Shown here one piece after another: positions 8,574 to 17,113 of a stretch of DNA of 64,000 bases. A program made the translations under genes and the position numbers. How positions within the stretch are numbered: position 1 is the stretch's first letter; each line of letters opens with the position of its first letter. Source of the DNA: JAMIFN01 sp964544605 (GTDB taxonomy: Bacteria; Pseudomonadota; Gammaproteobacteria; Burkholderiales; Burkholderiaceae_C); contig CAZJBX010000006.1 in assembly GCA_964544605.1 (NCBI GenBank), positions 1-64,000 of the forward strand, read 5' to 3'. The notes beneath the pieces were generated by a model, which did no database searches, was not told the DNA's origin, and saw only the letters and a program-made list of their open reading frames with translations.

Positions 8574-9836
8574 TCAATCTAGGGACAAACCATGCTGCTG
8601 CGCAAAATGCTGGCGCGCTTGCTGCACCGCTGCTGGGCTGATGCAAGCGGGCGGCAAGCCCGCGCGGCGGATGCGTTGGCGCACTTGCTGCCATTCGGGC
8701 AATTGATAGGGATCGGCCACGATATAGCCGACCCGGCGGCGGCAGGGCTTGTGCTGGCAGTCTTGGTAGCTCACGCCATAGATGATGCGACCATCATCGG
8801 CCAAGCCCGGAAACGCCGTGGGCAGCCACTCGCCCCGCGTCTCGCCAATCAAAGCCAGCGGCGGTTGCAGGGCAAAAGCGCGTTGCAGCAGGCGGCTGTA
8901 CCACCAGATTTGCCCATCGGCCTCAAACGCCACATCCGCGCCCGCCACATGGGGCTGGGCCTCGGCCCGTGTGCGGCCAAAAATCGCCTTGCCACTGGCA
9001 AAACCAAAATCTTGCTGCAACTCGCAGCCCTTGCCCTGCGGCCCAAAGCCGTAAATGCGCATACTCACCTGCCCTTGGCGTGGGTTTTGCGGCATGGCGG
9101 CAAAGGCCAAACCATCGGCGCTGATCATGGGCAAAGCGTAATGCGTGCCGTCTTCACGGCTGCGCTCAGCGCACACATGCTGGCGGCCACTGTCGGCCAC
9201 AATGCGATTGCGCTGCGTATCCACGGTGATGGTGCGGGCCGTTAAAGCACCCACGCCTTGATTGTGCAGGCCATCGCCCTGCGGCCAGCTCAAAGAACGG
9301 ATGCGCACCTGCCCTGCGGCCTGCTCTGGCTCGGGTGGCAGCTCGGCGGCGGCAGCGTAAAAGCCCGTCATGCCGCCTTTGAATACGGGTTTGGCTTTAC
9401 GGCCTTGGCGCAGCACATCAGCGAAGCGGTAATGCGCCCCATTCGGGCTCACCAAATAGCGCCAACTGCCCTGCACGGGGAAGGCTTCATTGGCCAGCGG
9501 CGTGGCATAAGTGCGCCGCACTTGCGGGCTTTGGCCAGGTGCGGGCAATTCAATCAAGGCCACATCGCCCAGCCGCCGCCCTGAAAAACTGCGCAGCACA
9601 AAGCGCCCATCGGGGCTGATGCGCTCATACGCACCCAAAATGGCGCTGCGGCTGCCGTAGCTGTCAGTCTCTGCGCCCGTGTCTTGCTCACGCAGCTCAA
9701 TGAACTGGTAAGGCGCAATACAAGCGGCCTCATTTGTGGGCGTGGGGCTGGGCACAGGCGGGCGCGCCAGTGCCGTCAGGCTCAAGGCCCAGCCAGCGGC
9801 CAAAAGGGTGAAAAAAGTAAAAAAGGGCTGCTTCAT
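8574..9836 (-). CDS. Exported protein of unknown function, possible beta-propeller
   Basis: This encodes 420 residues. A signal peptide is clear (MKQPFFTFFTLLAAGWALSL, cleavage likely after TALA). The mature protein alternates short beta-strand-like blocks with loops (SPDGRFVLRSFSG; SPNGAHYRFADV; SADGLAFAAMPQ; ADDGRIIYGVSYQ), reminiscent of TolB/WD40-like propellers, although no family motif is definite. There are four or five cysteines, including CQHKPCRRR, that could form disulphides in the periplasm. It is divergent from the export lipoprotein gene (40 bp between starts), so the two may share a control region. Confidence 0.6.
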   Translation of the reverse strand: MKQPFFTFFTLLAAGWALSLTALARPPVPSPTPTNEAACIAPYQFIELREQDTGAETDSYGSRSAILGAYERISPDGRFVLRSFSGRRLGDVALIELPAPGQSPQVRRTYATPLANEAFPVQGSWRYLVSPNGAHYRFADVLRQGRKAKPVFKGGMTGFYAAAAELPPEPEQAAGQVRIRSLSWPQGDGLHNQGVGALTARTITVDTQRNRIVADSGRQHVCAERSREDGTHYALPMISADGLAFAAMPQNPRQGQVSMRIYGFGPQGKGCELQQDFGFASGKAIFGRTRAEAQPHVAGADVAFEADGQIWWYSRLLQRAFALQPPLALIGETRGEWLPTAFPGLADDGRIIYGVSYQDCQHKPCRRRVGYIVADPYQLPEWQQVRQRIRRAGLPPACISPAAVQQARQHFAQQHGLSLD

Positions 9837-9876
9837 GGCCTCAGATTATGCGGCTTGGCCGCAGTAAGATAAGCGC

Positions 9877-10620
9877 ATGATGTTGCGGCCCTTTTCTCTC
9901 CTCACCCTCCCCTTGGCTTTGGGCTTGGCGGCTTGCTCTGGCCTGCAAAGCAGCCAGCAGGAACCTGCTGTCTTCAGCGCCCAAAGCCCGCAAGAGCGCG
10001 AAGGCGTGCACCACCTGCTCGGCCACGAACCCGCTGGCACCGTAGCCCGTAGCAGCCGCAGCGTCAGCCCTGCAAGGCGCAGCACAGCACAGCCCCAAAG
10101 CCCTTTGCAAAACCTCAGCAGCATCTCTGGGCCTTATCGCATTGGTTCAGGCGATGTCTTGCAAATCAATATGAGCCAAGGCTCAGGCGATTTGAGCCAA
10201 AACCGCATCACCGTGAATGCCGATGGCGTGGTCGATTTGGGCCGCTGGGGGGCTTACCGCCTAGAAGGTTTGACCGCCAAGCAAGCACAAGACCTGCTGG
10301 GCATTGAGCTGCAAGAAGCGCTGAACCAGGGCGAGGTGCAACTGCACATCATTGAACACCGCAGCCAAACCGTGCGTTTGGAAGGCCGCATTCACAGCCC
10401 CGGCATTTACCCGATTGGGGCCGACAAGCTCAGCTTGGCCGCTGCCATTGCCCAAGGCGGGCATTTGCTGCGCGATGCCGATATGCGCCGCATTGAAATC
10501 ACCCGCCAAGGCCAGCGCCTGACGCTGGATTTGCACACCTTGAACTCCTTGGGTATGCCGCCTGAGCGCATTGAGCTGCAAAACGGCGACATCGTCCACT
10601 TCCACGCCAAGCAGCCTTAA
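9877..10620 (+). CDS. Polysaccharide export lipoprotein (Wza/Poly_export family)
   Basis: This encodes 247 residues. A lipoprotein signal ends in LGLAAC (Cys20). After a low-complexity linker, a polysaccharide export domain starts with YRIGSGDVLQINM and continues with ITVNADGVVDLGRWGAYRLEG, followed by an SLBB-like segment (VRLEGRIHSPGIYPI ... LAAAIAQGGHL). Proteins of this kind form outer-membrane channels for capsule or exopolysaccharide export. It is shorter than Wza and appears to have one SLBB unit. No other polysaccharide genes are adjacent, so its substrate cannot be inferred. Confidence 0.85.
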   Translation: MMLRPFSLLTLPLALGLAACSGLQSSQQEPAVFSAQSPQEREGVHHLLGHEPAGTVARSSRSVSPARRSTAQPQSPLQNLSSISGPYRIGSGDVLQINMSQGSGDLSQNRITVNADGVVDLGRWGAYRLEGLTAKQAQDLLGIELQEALNQGEVQLHIIEHRSQTVRLEGRIHSPGIYPIGADKLSLAAAIAQGGHLLRDADMRRIEITRQGQRLTLDLHTLNSLGMPPERIELQNGDIVHFHAKQP

Positions 10621-10632
10621 GCTGCGGCGGCC

Positions 10633-11220
10633 CTATTGGGCGGCCTGCGCGAAGAAATCAAACACCGCCTGCGGGTAGATGATGTGCTCTTGCGTGAGCA
10701 CACGGGCGGCCAAGCTGTCGGCGCTGTCTTCGGGCAAGACAGGCACGGCCGCCTGCGCCAAAATCGGGCCGTGGTCCAGCTCTGCCGTGACTTGGTGCAC
10801 GGTGGCCCCCGCAAAGCGGCAGCCCATCTCAATGGCGCGCTGGTGCGTGTGCAAGCCGGGGAATGCGGGCAATAAAGAAGGGTGGATATTGAGCAAACGC
10901 CCGCTGTAATGCGCCACAAAAGCGGGCGTCAAAATGCGCATAAAGCCCGCCAGCACCACCAAGCTGGGCGCAAAGCGGTCTATCTCTTGGGCCAAGGCGG
11001 TATCGAATGCCTCGCGGCTGTCATAGGCTTTGTGCTCCAGCACCGCTGTGGCAATGCCCTGTTCTTGTGCCCAAGCCAAGCCACCCGCATCGGCCTTGTT
11101 GCTGATGACGGCAGCCACCTCTGCGCCCAAGCTGGCGGCCCAGTCTTCGGCCTGTGCACGGCGCACGATGGCGGCCATATTGGAGCCGCCGCCTGAAATC
11201 AAAATCACGATTTTTTTCAT
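10633..11220 (-). CDS. purN: Phosphoribosylglycinamide formyltransferase
   Basis: This encodes 195 residues of the formyltransferase fold. The nucleotide-site loop ISGGGSNM is near the N-terminus, the catalytic block LLNIHPSLLPAFPG carries the Asn-His pair, and the aspartate lies in ELDHGPILAQ. PurN transfers a formyl group from 10-formyltetrahydrofolate to GAR in de novo purine synthesis in the cytoplasm. Its stop lies 12 bp from the stop of the convergent export lipoprotein gene. It follows the DUF3108 gene by 17 bp, suggesting co-transcription. Confidence 0.95.
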   Translation of the reverse strand: MKKIVILISGGGSNMAAIVRRAQAEDWAASLGAEVAAVISNKADAGGLAWAQEQGIATAVLEHKAYDSREAFDTALAQEIDRFAPSLVVLAGFMRILTPAFVAHYSGRLLNIHPSLLPAFPGLHTHQRAIEMGCRFAGATVHQVTAELDHGPILAQAAVPVLPEDSADSLAARVLTQEHIIYPQAVFDFFAQAAQ

Positions 11221-11237
11221 ACTGCTGGATGAGAAAT

Positions 11238-12605
11238 TTAAGGTTGTACGGCCCTGCCCGCATCGGCTTGCTCAATGCTATCGACCAGCATATCGATGGT
11301 CATGCCCGTGTCATTGCGCATACGAATCTTCACCGGCAGGTATTGCAAACTGGGGGCCACCCATATTTCGCCGTAAATGGCGTCTTTGCTCAAGCGCGGA
11401 ATGCGCCGAGGCACCAAATGCCAAGTATTGACCGTGCCCAGCTTGGGCAAGTCCATGGGGTGGGGGCCACTGATATCGAACACATATTGGTATAGCCCCT
11501 CGGGGCGGCCCAACCAATAAGTCACGGTTTGCCCTTGGGCCAGGCTGGCGCGGCCCGTGGCAAAGCGCCAAGCCAGCTCCACAAATTGGCTCGCCGAATC
11601 TTGGAAAGTGCCTGTGCCCAAGCCTTGGTTCAGGCCCGCCCTAGGGATGCGCTTGCCACTGCCCGTGGTGATGGTGTCGGGCTCAAAGCGGGCACTGCGA
11701 ATGCGGCCCATCACTTTCTCTTCAAAAATGCTGGGGTTCAACCCCTCGTCCGTCACCGCGCCTTGGCTGGTCATGGTGAAGCCGCCTATGCCAAAGCTCA
11801 TGGCCACCTGCGCCTGATAGCGCTCCTCTTGGCGCTGCCAAGTCACTTGCCCATTGCCCGTCACCTTGCCCCTGAAATAGCCCGACACCTTCAAATTGAT
11901 GCGGGTGTCGCTGGGCCAATCTTGGTACACATCGGTCGTACCTGTGCTGTCCTCTGCGCCATTGGCCAGCTTGCTGTCGCTGCTGCTGTTGCTTTCGCCA
12001 TAGCCATCATCCTGCCCCGCTTGCAGCACCGTCTCGCCGGGGCTCAGGCCCGCATCCACGGCCAAAATCGGATTGTCAGCGGGGCGCTCAGGCGCTTCAG
12101 GCACATCGGCCAAGCCATCATCCGCAGGCTCGGCAGGCTTGCTCGGCCATTCGGTGGGCGTTGGTGTGGGGCTGGGCGTGGGCACAGGCTCAGGCCAGTC
12201 ATCTTCCAGCGCTGCAAACAGGGGCTGCTCCATAGGCGGTGGCGGCGGTATCTCCACCGGCCCCGCCTGCTGCGGCTCAGGCACTTTGGGCGCAGCCGTG
12301 GGCTGCGGCACAGTGGTAGGCACTGGGGTAGGGGCCGCCGTTGGCTCAGGCAAAGGGCGGCTGGCCACGGCGCTGTGTTTTTGCACCGCCGCCTGCGGTT
12401 GCGCAGGCGCTGGGGCTTGCTGCGGATTTCTCGGCTTGGGCAGGGCGGCAGGCTCTTTGGGGGCAATCAGGCGGGCATAAATCGGCTCGGCCATAAGCTG
12501 AATGCGGCTTTTGGGCTGCCACAGGCTTTGCGCCCACAGCAAAAACGCCACATGCAGGCCCAGCACCAGCAGGCCCACCGTCAGCCAAGACCAGCGCCGC
12601 TTCAT
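11238..12605 (-). CDS. DUF3108 domain protein with N-terminal membrane anchor and proline-rich linker
   Basis: This encodes 455 residues. One transmembrane helix (about 7-27, WLTVGLLVLGLHVAFLLW) is followed by some 170 residues rich in Pro, Ala and Glu (TonB-like linker composition), then a beta-rich DUF3108 domain (from about 215: LKVSGYFRGKVTGNGQVTW, to ...PVKIRMRNDTGMTIDMLVDS). The architecture suggests an inner-membrane anchor with a periplasmic domain reaching across the cell wall. The function of DUF3108 is not established. It sits between the M61 peptidase (4-bp overlap) and purN, and all three probably form one transcript. Confidence 0.82.
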   Translation of the reverse strand: MKRRWSWLTVGLLVLGLHVAFLLWAQSLWQPKSRIQLMAEPIYARLIAPKEPAALPKPRNPQQAPAPAQPQAAVQKHSAVASRPLPEPTAAPTPVPTTVPQPTAAPKVPEPQQAGPVEIPPPPPMEQPLFAALEDDWPEPVPTPSPTPTPTEWPSKPAEPADDGLADVPEAPERPADNPILAVDAGLSPGETVLQAGQDDGYGESNSSSDSKLANGAEDSTGTTDVYQDWPSDTRINLKVSGYFRGKVTGNGQVTWQRQEERYQAQVAMSFGIGGFTMTSQGAVTDEGLNPSIFEEKVMGRIRSARFEPDTITTGSGKRIPRAGLNQGLGTGTFQDSASQFVELAWRFATGRASLAQGQTVTYWLGRPEGLYQYVFDISGPHPMDLPKLGTVNTWHLVPRRIPRLSKDAIYGEIWVAPSLQYLPVKIRMRNDTGMTIDMLVDSIEQADAGRAVQP

Positions 12606-14392
12606 GCAGACAGCCTTGCGCTGGGGCGGGCATCAAAGCAGGCGGCCATGGCCTCAGGCGGCATCAGCATGGCGCCGCTGATGGCCACGGGCGCAGCAGG
12701 CAGGCGCAACACGCTGCGCAAAATGCGCTGATCGCGCACATGCAGCAACTCGCAATCGGCCTGCCCTGTTTGCACTGCGCTGGGCAGCAGCCAGTCCAGT
12801 TGTTCGAGCTGGCGCAAACGCCAGCTTTGGCCGTCCACGCTCAGGCCCAGCCATTCGTCGCCAGCGGCCAAACCTGCCGCCTCAGCCGCGCCACCGCGCA
12901 ACACATGGGTGATTTGAATGCCCGCCGCGCCCTCTTGCACACGCAGGCCCAAGCGCTGCGCCCAGCTCAGTTGCGGCTCGGCAAAGCTGCCGCCCCATTG
13001 CGCCCACAGCGCTGGCAGGGGCAAAGCCTCTGTGCCGTGCACCCAGGCGGCCAGCTCAGGCGCATAACTGCGGCCCCCTACTTGCGCCAGTGCGGTGGCA
13101 ATATCGGCTTCGCTGATGGGCCCGCCCGCACTGCGCTGCCACAGCAGGCGCATAACGGCATCCAAATTGCCCTGCCCTTCATGGCGCAGGGTCAAATCAA
13201 GGCAAAGGCCCAACAAAGCGCCCTTGCCGTAATAGCTCACCGTGCTGTTGGGGGTGTTTTCGTTTTGGCGGTAATACTTCACCCAGGCATCGAAGCTCGA
13301 TTGCGCCACCGATTGCAGCGCCGCGCCGGGCGTTTGCTCCAGCCCCTGCCAGTGGCGGCTGAGCAAGCCCAAATAAGCCGCAGGTGAAATCAAACCCGTG
13401 CGGTACAGAAACAAATCATCGTAATAACTGGTCAGGCCCTCAAAAAACCACAGCAACTCGGTGTAGTTCTCTTGGCTGTAATCGTATTGCGCCAGCTCTT
13501 GCGGCCGCATCCGCTTGACATTCCAGTTGTGGAAATACTCGTGGCTGATAAGGCCGAGCAAATTGATGTAATCGGCCGTTGGCTCGCCCATGCCTAGTCG
13601 CGGCAATGCCTTGCGTGTGCAGACCAAGGCCGTGCTTTGCTTGTGCTCTAGGCCGCCATAGCTGCCCTCAGTGGCGTGCAGCATAAAAACATAGCGCCCA
13701 AACAAAGGACTGCCGCCTGCGGGCTGCCAAAAATCATGCTGGGCTTGACAAATGCGCTGGGCATCGGCCAGTAAGCGTTGGCCATCCAAGCAGGCAGGCG
13801 CGCCATCCAGCACAAACACATGCTGCGCACCCCCAGCCTCAAACTCGCCCTGCCAAAGCCGACGGCCAAAGACAAAGGGCGTATCGGCCAAATGGTCGTA
13901 ATCGGCAAAGGTATACAGGCCATCTGTGGCCTGCACCGCCGCCGCCACACTGCCCGCAAAGTGTGCGGGCACTTGCAAGCGCAAGCTGTGCGCCGCATCC
14001 GTTTGCCCTTGGGCCATCAGGCACAGGCTGGTGGGGTTGAAGAAGCCGCGCTCGCTATCGAGCCAGGCCGTACGCACCGAGGCATCAAAGGCATACACGG
14101 CATAGCGCAAGCGCAGCGGCTGGCCCGCCACGCAGTCCACCTGCCAGCGGTCTTTGCGCAACTGCATCAAGGCCACCGTTTGCCCGTTCTGTTCGGCCTG
14201 CAAGCCCTGCAAATGTTGGGCAAACTCGCGCAGCATATAGCTGCCAGGTATCCAAGCAGGCAGGCTCAACTGCTGCTGCGCTTGCGGCTGCGCCAGCGTC
14301 AATTCAATGTGGAACAAATGCGCCTGCGTGCGGCTGGCGTCCACCGCGTAATGCACAGACGCGGGCGAAGATGATGGGGCGAAAACTGACAT
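12602..14392 (-). CDS. M61 family metallopeptidase with PDZ domain
   Basis: This encodes 596 residues. The zinc-binding motif HEYFHNWN lies near residue 290, with the third ligand expected in FFEGLTSYYDD about 25 residues later, which is the arrangement of M61 (glycyl aminopeptidase) enzymes. A beta-rich N-terminal domain precedes it, and a PDZ-like domain (ITHVLRGGAAEAAGLAAGDEW) follows near 490-560. No signal peptide is evident from this start, so localisation is uncertain. It overlaps the DUF3108 gene by four bases (ATGA), a sign of translational coupling. Confidence 0.88.
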   Translation of the reverse strand: MSVFAPSSSPASVHYAVDASRTQAHLFHIELTLAQPQAQQQLSLPAWIPGSYMLREFAQHLQGLQAEQNGQTVALMQLRKDRWQVDCVAGQPLRLRYAVYAFDASVRTAWLDSERGFFNPTSLCLMAQGQTDAAHSLRLQVPAHFAGSVAAAVQATDGLYTFADYDHLADTPFVFGRRLWQGEFEAGGAQHVFVLDGAPACLDGQRLLADAQRICQAQHDFWQPAGGSPLFGRYVFMLHATEGSYGGLEHKQSTALVCTRKALPRLGMGEPTADYINLLGLISHEYFHNWNVKRMRPQELAQYDYSQENYTELLWFFEGLTSYYDDLFLYRTGLISPAAYLGLLSRHWQGLEQTPGAALQSVAQSSFDAWVKYYRQNENTPNSTVSYYGKGALLGLCLDLTLRHEGQGNLDAVMRLLWQRSAGGPISEADIATALAQVGGRSYAPELAAWVHGTEALPLPALWAQWGGSFAEPQLSWAQRLGLRVQEGAAGIQITHVLRGGAAEAAGLAAGDEWLGLSVDGQSWRLRQLEQLDWLLPSAVQTGQADCELLHVRDQRILRSVLRLPAAPVAISGAMLMPPEAMAACFDARPSARLSA

Positions 14393-14446
14393 GCCGCCAT
14401 TATGAAGCCAAGCCGCCCCGCCCCAAGGCTGAGCCGCCCTGGGCTT

Positions 14447-15217
14447 TTAGCGTGCTTGGGCCTTGAGTATGGCCTCAATTTGCGCCGCAGGCACAGCGCC
14501 AGGCACCCGTGTGCCATCGCTGAAGATGATGGCGGGCGTGCCCTGAATGCGGTTTTTCTGCGCAAAAGCCACATTGCGATCCAGCGCGCTGGTGTCGCAA
14601 TTGACTTGCGGCGGCACTTGGTTGTTCAGCATCCAAGCCTGCCAAGTGCCCACGCGGTTCTTGCTGCACCAAATGTTTTTCGACTTCTCTTGCGAATCCG
14701 CGCCCAAAATCGGCAGCAAGAAAACATGCACAGTGACATTGTTGATTTGCTGCAAATCGGCCTCAAACTTTTTGCAATAACCGCAGTTGGGGTCTTCAAA
14801 CACGGCCAATTGGCGCTGGCCATTGCCACGCACGATTTTGAAAGCGTCTTTCAAAGGCAGTTTTTTGAAGTCCACTTGGCTGAGCTTTTCCATGCGCTCT
14901 TGGGTCAGGTTCTGGCCCTTTTTCACATCAATGATGTCACCTTGAATCACATAGTCGGCATTCGCATCGGCATACACCACTTCATTGCCCATGCGCACCT
15001 CATACAGGCCCGCAATCGGCGTGCTTCTCACCTCATCGATTTTCGGCAATTCGCGCAAACGCGCCGCCAAGTTTTTGCGGATGCTGGCTTCAGCCGCTTT
15101 CAGCGAAGGCGCCGCCTGCGCCGCCACAGGCCCAGGGCGTTGCACCGCCTGTTGCGCCACCACAGCAGCGGTTAAACCAATGGCCGCAAAAGCCAGAACA
15201 AGGGTGCGTAATTTCAT
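14447..15217 (-). CDS. dsbC: Periplasmic disulphide isomerase DsbC
   Basis: This encodes 256 residues. A signal peptide (MKLRTLVLAFAAIGLTAAVV, cleavage near AQQ) targets the periplasm. An N-terminal dimerisation domain (about 40-100) is followed by a thioredoxin-fold catalytic domain with the active site CGYC at 145-148, identical to E. coli DsbC, and a cis-proline segment GTPAIIFSDG. A second Cys pair also matches the family. It isomerises wrong disulphides and is kept reduced by DsbD, which is not in this window. It lies between the hydroxylase gene and the M61 operon. Confidence 0.95.
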   Translation of the reverse strand: MKLRTLVLAFAAIGLTAAVVAQQAVQRPGPVAAQAAPSLKAAEASIRKNLAARLRELPKIDEVRSTPIAGLYEVRMGNEVVYADANADYVIQGDIIDVKKGQNLTQERMEKLSQVDFKKLPLKDAFKIVRGNGQRQLAVFEDPNCGYCKKFEADLQQINNVTVHVFLLPILGADSQEKSKNIWCSKNRVGTWQAWMLNNQVPPQVNCDTSALDRNVAFAQKNRIQGTPAIIFSDGTRVPGAVPAAQIEAILKAQAR

Positions 15218-15286
15218 CGGGTGACCTCAAAGCAAAAGAATGGGCTGCATCCTAGCAGCCCCTCGATGCCGCAGCCGCATTTGCGG

Positions 15287-16471
15287 CTATTGCGAAGATG
15301 GCAGGGGCGGCAAAATGGACGAAAGGCCCAAGCGTGGCCCCTGCCCTTGCGCACCGCGCAGGGCCAATTGCTTGAGCACAGGCAGGCGATTGACGCCTTG
15401 CATGCCCCAGTGCCGCAACATTTGCGCAGCAGGGCTGGGGTGGCTAAAGAGGCGTTGCAGACCATCGGTAGCCAAACGCATTTGCTGCCAGTGGGCACGG
15501 CGCTCGCGCTCCCAAGCCCGCAGCAGGCGCACATCGCCCACGCTACGGAAAGCTGCACGGGCGGCCAAATGCGCGGCCAGGGCTTGCGCGTCGGCCAAGC
15601 CCACATTCAAGCCCTGCCCCGCCAAGGGGTGCATGCTGTGGGCAGCATCGCCCAGCAAGACCCAAGATTTGCCGTTTTGCTCGCCACACCAACTTTGCGC
15701 CTGCGCCAAGCGCAGGGGCCAAACGGCACGGGGTGCCAGCATGTGCATGGCCCCCAGTTGCTGGCCACAGGCGTTTTGCAAAGCCTCACAAAAGGCGGCC
15801 TCATCCAGCGCCATGAGTTCGACAGTGCGGGCGGGTGTTTGCGCCCACACCAAGGCCACGGTGCAGCCGCTGTTTTGACCCTCAGGCAAAGCCGCCCGTG
15901 GTAGCAGGGCCAGCACACTGCCGCCCTCGCCAAACCACTGATGGGCGATATGGGCGTGCGGTTTTTCGCAATACAAATGGGTGGCGATGGCGTGTTGGTC
16001 GTAGCTGTGGGCCTCGTAGCGGATGCCCCATTCGGCGCGGCTGGCGCTGTCGCGGCCTTCGCACACCGCCGTCAGCGGCGCAGGCACGCTATCGGCCACG
16101 ATTTGAATGCCGCTTTGGTAGCGCAGGGCTTGTTCCAATTGGGCATCCAGCACGGTGGCATCCACAATATGCGCCAGGGGCTGCTCACCCTCGGCCTGAA
16201 AATGCAAACTCGCGCCTGCGGTCTCGCGCACCAGCATTTGCTCAATGGCGCAGGCGTCACTGGCGGCTTCGGGCCAGACTTTGAGGCTTTGCAGCAGCGC
16301 ACGGCTTTGGGCATTGATGGCGTAAGAGCGGATATCGACCTTGCTGCCCTCAGACTGGCGGTCATCTGGGCCACGCACCAAGGCCACGCTCAGGCGCTCA
16401 CGCGCCAGCAGCAGGGCCAGGGTTTTGCCCACCATGCCCGCACCACGAATACAAATATCGGCTTTCATCAT
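15287..16471 (-). CDS. FAD-dependent hydroxylase of the UbiH/UbiF/VisC/COQ6 family
   Basis: This encodes 394 residues from the ATG at 16471 (MMKADICIRGAGMVG); starts at 16468 and 16498 are also possible and none has a clear ribosome binding site. The N-terminal Rossmann motif GAGMVGKTLALLLA binds FAD, and the second FAD motif GDAAHSMHPLAGQGLNVG is the hallmark of aromatic-ring hydroxylases of this group. Members hydroxylate ubiquinone precursors; which ring position this one acts on cannot be read from sequence. It is preceded by a small ORF and recX on the same strand. Confidence 0.88.
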   Translation of the reverse strand: MMKADICIRGAGMVGKTLALLLARERLSVALVRGPDDRQSEGSKVDIRSYAINAQSRALLQSLKVWPEAASDACAIEQMLVRETAGASLHFQAEGEQPLAHIVDATVLDAQLEQALRYQSGIQIVADSVPAPLTAVCEGRDSASRAEWGIRYEAHSYDQHAIATHLYCEKPHAHIAHQWFGEGGSVLALLPRAALPEGQNSGCTVALVWAQTPARTVELMALDEAAFCEALQNACGQQLGAMHMLAPRAVWPLRLAQAQSWCGEQNGKSWVLLGDAAHSMHPLAGQGLNVGLADAQALAAHLAARAAFRSVGDVRLLRAWERERRAHWQQMRLATDGLQRLFSHPSPAAQMLRHWGMQGVNRLPVLKQLALRGAQGQGPRLGLSSILPPLPSSQ

Positions 16472-16519
16472 GTGGGGCATTTTAGGGCTTGGCTTCATGC
16501 TTGCGGCGCAGCGCAGGTT

Positions 16520-16609
16520 TCAGCAAATGTCCCAAAATTTGCGGCCCAACACCACAGCAATGATGCCCATCAAGCGCAAGCTGCGCCAAGTGTATTCAAT
16601 GGCTTTCAT
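16520..16609 (-). CDS. 29-codon small ORF between recX and the hydroxylase gene
   Basis: The frame begins MKAIEYTWRSLRLMGIIAVV and ends KFWDIC. A strong Shine-Dalgarno AAGGAC lies 5 nt before the ATG at 16609, better than those of both neighbouring genes, and the ORF starts 10 bases after the recX stop. A short hydrophobic stretch (LMGIIAVVLG) with flanking Arg/Lys suggests a possible membrane-associated micropeptide. No homologue is known to me. It could instead be a translational coupling device for the downstream hydroxylase. Confidence 0.45.
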   Translation of the reverse strand: MKAIEYTWRSLRLMGIIAVVLGRKFWDIC

Positions 16610-16619
16610 TTTTTGTCCT

Positions 16620-17087
16620 TCATGCTTCGTCTTCTGCCGCGCCCACGCTGCGCATAAGGCGGCCAATCACATCGCCAGCAAACCCACGGCTGGCCAAAAA
16701 ACGCATTTGTTTGGCCCGCTCTTGCGGGCTTTGCGGTTTGTGCCCAAAACGCTTTTGCCACACGGCCTGAGCGCGTTCGGCTTCGCTTTCGCGCAAGCCC
16801 TCGGCGTGCTCGGCAATCAAATCATCGGCAAAGCCTTTTTGCCGCAATTCCATCAGCAGACGGCTGCTGCCGAGCTTGTCGGCGCGGCGGTAGAGCAAAG
16901 AGGCCGCCGCCCGCTCGTCGCTGATAAAACCCTTCTCATGCAGCTCAGCCAACACAGCCGCCAGCGCCTCGGCGCTTTCGGCATGGGGGGCGAGTTTGCG
17001 CTCCAGCTCGGCCATGCCGTAATCGCGCCCAGCCAGCAGGCGCAGGGCACGGGCTTTGAGGCTGGGCGGGGTCTTATTCGGGCGCAT
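16620..17087 (-). CDS. recX: Regulatory protein RecX
   Basis: This encodes 155 residues, all-helical, with three RecX-type three-helix repeats. Characteristic blocks are ARALRLLAGRDYGMAELERKL near the N-terminus, VLAELHEKGFISDERAA in the middle, and ERAKQMRFLASRGFAGDVIGRL at the end. RecX binds within the groove of the RecA filament and limits its activity. It starts 26 bp after the recA stop, so expression probably depends on read-through from the SOS-controlled recA promoter. Confidence 0.94.
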   Translation of the reverse strand: MRPNKTPPSLKARALRLLAGRDYGMAELERKLAPHAESAEALAAVLAELHEKGFISDERAAASLLYRRADKLGSSRLLMELRQKGFADDLIAEHAEGLRESEAERAQAVWQKRFGHKPQSPQERAKQMRFLASRGFAGDVIGRLMRSVGAAEDEA

Positions 17088-17113
17088 GGGGCGACTCGGC
17101 GCTTTGCTCTGGC

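Noticed and set aside
11529..12731. A 400-codon plus-strand frame opposite the DUF3108 and M61 genes
   Set aside because: Arg/His/Leu-rich shadow spanning two real genes and their overlap; no start signal.
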